This document shows positions 32,641-33,642 of a stretch of 33,642 nt of DNA, in pieces (position 1 is the first letter of the stretch; each line of letters opens with the position of its first letter). The DNA comes from Stephanodiscus triporus (taxonomy: Eukaryota; Bacillariophyta; Thalassiosirophyceae; Thalassiosirales; Thalassiosiraceae): positions 1 through 33,642 of the forward strand of contig JALLAZ010000003.1 of NCBI GenBank assembly GCA_036939755.1, written 5' to 3'. The notes under the pieces are model-generated. The model saw nothing but the letters and a program-made list of their open reading frames with translations. It was not told the origin of the DNA and did no database searches. Position numbers and translations under genes: made by a program.

Positions 32641-32888
32641 AATAGCTGAGCTCCTCGGCTTTCAGCGTGGCATTCCAACTTTCTATGCAGCTTGTTGCTT
32701 CGATGAGCTGAGTAGAAGGTCCGTTTTGTGCCTTTTGAACCCTTTTAACAACGACACAACTCAATTTTTTGCGCCAAAATTGATGACCATGGTGTCCACT
32801 GGGGTGATAGTGATACGGGGCAAATACTCACCCAATGGCGGCATCCAATGGCTTCCAATGAAGCCCTGGATGTGCTCCATCGGGCGAT
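32641..32888 (+). repeat. duplicated segment, copy B
   Basis: Partner of copy A. Shared blocks start at 32641, 32689, 32785 and 32875. Around 32740-32970 the plus strand is open and reads protein-like (DDHGVHWGDS, ALDVLHRAMHSALYRLV), yet the minus strand is open there too (VGRFNGHADQAIQCRVHRPM), so neither can be called a gene. Confidence 0.72.
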
Positions 32889-33076
32889 GCACTCGGCATT
32901 GTATCGCCTGGTCCGCATGGCCATTGAACCGGCCCACAAAGTAGGTGCATTTTTTCTGTTGTTGATTTTTTGTCATGCATAAACGTAGATAAAAGACCAT
33001 CTTATGGTCAATAAAATATAAAGCCGAGCTATACTATTGTTCTTTATGATATATTAATCTATTTCATATATTATGG

Positions 33077-33642
33077 TTATGGTGGGCTGCTGACTGCGAT
33101 GGATGCCTGTGTGGGATCGGGACGACAAAAGATATGGTGTGCAAGGAAGGCATTTACCTTGCAAACCACGATGACGAACATGAATACTCGCATCTCCCAG
33201 CAAGTTGTTGTAATCGTGTGCTTGATCGAAGGGAGCAAATTACGCAAGTTGTTGTGGTAATCGGCGGCGTGGCGATACTTGTAGTGTCAGTCATATGGAA
33301 GAGGGAGTTGAGCCTCCTTGGATCTTCTCACCCCCCCTTCAGTCCAATACCGCTTCTGCAGTTTGCAACAATTGGCCCTCCTGTGGCCATCATTTTCATA
33401 ATGTAGGAGGGCTCCTTAAGCCCCCACAAGAAGTATTCCTCCCCATCCAGCTTCCCCGAGATCACCACCAACTCTCCCATCTCCTGATTGTCAAACATCC
33501 TGTCCATGACCAGAACCGACATTTATTTATTACCCCACACGTGAAGAGGCCAGATTTCTTCAATGCAACGAGGCCCGTCAAGACACAGAACCCTGAGTCG
33601 AGAATGACGTAGCGTCCCATCAAAAAATATGATGTGAGCATC
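33077..33642 (-). pseudogene. PiggyBac-type transposase, decayed C-terminal part, cut by window edge
   Basis: Three successive minus-strand frames each continue one transposase. From the edge: GRYVILDSGFCVLTGLVALK and INKCRFW (about 33617-33525). A frame shift follows, then FDNQEMGELVVISGKLDGEE and FLWGLKEPSYIMKMMATGG (to about 33370). A second shift follows, then RYWTEGGVRRSKEAQLPLPY, an in-frame TGA at 33287-33289 where the family has Trp, and YKYRHAADYHNNLR with WEMRVFMFVIVVCKVNAFLA, ending at TAA 33077. These are DDE_Tnp_1_7 landmarks: the aspartate of LDSGFC, the KEPxYxMKxM block and the Asp-x-x-Asn of ADYHN. Two frame breaks and a nonsense codon show that this copy is inactive, unless one break is an intron or a sequence error. 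The N-terminal part lies outside the window. Confidence 0.83.

Larger units (their letters stand above)
31241..33076. other. gene-poor, repeat-bearing region
   Basis: About 1.8 kb with no supported gene. It contains the heptamer tandem repeat, a duplicated segment in two diverged copies, a long palindrome and scattered GTGTTTTG-type words (GTTGTGTTTTGTGTTTT at 32058 and again at 32414). Because a decayed transposase lies immediately to the right, old mobile-element debris is the likeliest explanation. Confidence 0.55.

Noticed and set aside
32627..32944. 105-residue plus-strand ORF
   Set aside because: It overlaps the duplicated segment, is not kept in copy A, and competing frames on both strands are equally open.
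33134..33406. 90-residue plus-strand ORF with a hydrophobic segment (VVVVIGGVAILVVSVIW)
   Set aside because: It looks like a membrane protein but is the complement of the transposase relic's YKYRHAADYHNN region, which has recognisable family residues.
1..33642. CRISPR array, bacterial operons, tRNA or rRNA genes
   Set aside because: No spaced direct repeats, no cloverleaf or rRNA signatures; intron-bearing genes show eukaryotic nuclear DNA.

Overview
The window is nuclear DNA of a photosynthetic stramenopile, most probably a diatom. Three things point there. Genes are split by short GT-AG introns (56-216 nt, placed here by homology across the junctions). Many proteins carry long acidic, Ser- or Gly-rich insertions. 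One protein (16426-18189) begins with a signal peptide followed by an ASAF-type motif, the plastid-import signature of diatoms and related algae. All functional calls come from reading the translations; no database was searched.

Layout: fourteen supported protein genes and one doubtful one alternate strand without exception, giving head-to-head pairs whose 3' ends converge on the next pair. From left to right: NPRL2-like GATOR1 subunit (-) / MUS81-like nuclease (+); cysteine-synthase-like PLP enzyme (-) / FkbM methyltransferase fused to a 2OG-Fe(II) oxygenase (+); a 1,515-residue PPR-type organelle protein (-) / plastid-targeted D-cysteine desulfhydrase-like PLP enzyme (+); pirin (-) / small glycine-rich membrane protein (+); two-TM protein with a C-terminal SHOCT-like helix (-) / YtoQ-family protein (+); long-form tRNase Z (-) / M14-type metallocarboxypeptidase (+); isopenicillin-N-synthase-like 2OG oxygenase (-) / doubtful small ORF (+); TPR protein (-).

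The right 2.3 kb looks different. It has a telomere-like heptamer tandem repeat upstream of the TPR gene, a diverged duplicated segment of about 250 bp, a 34-nt palindrome, and the decayed C-terminal part of a PiggyBac-type transposase running off the window edge.

Most genes are housekeeping functions with no evident shared pathway: TORC1 control, DNA repair, tRNA 3'-end processing and organelle RNA. Two PLP enzymes of sulfur amino-acid metabolism lie about 8 kb apart, but nothing shows that they work together. The most unusual protein is the MUS81 homologue. The C-terminal (HhH)2 module appears to be missing, and a SAP motif plus a second winged helix stand in its place. The methyltransferase/dioxygenase fusion, the strict strand alternation and the GC-rich island around 13.9-16.95 kb also merit attention.
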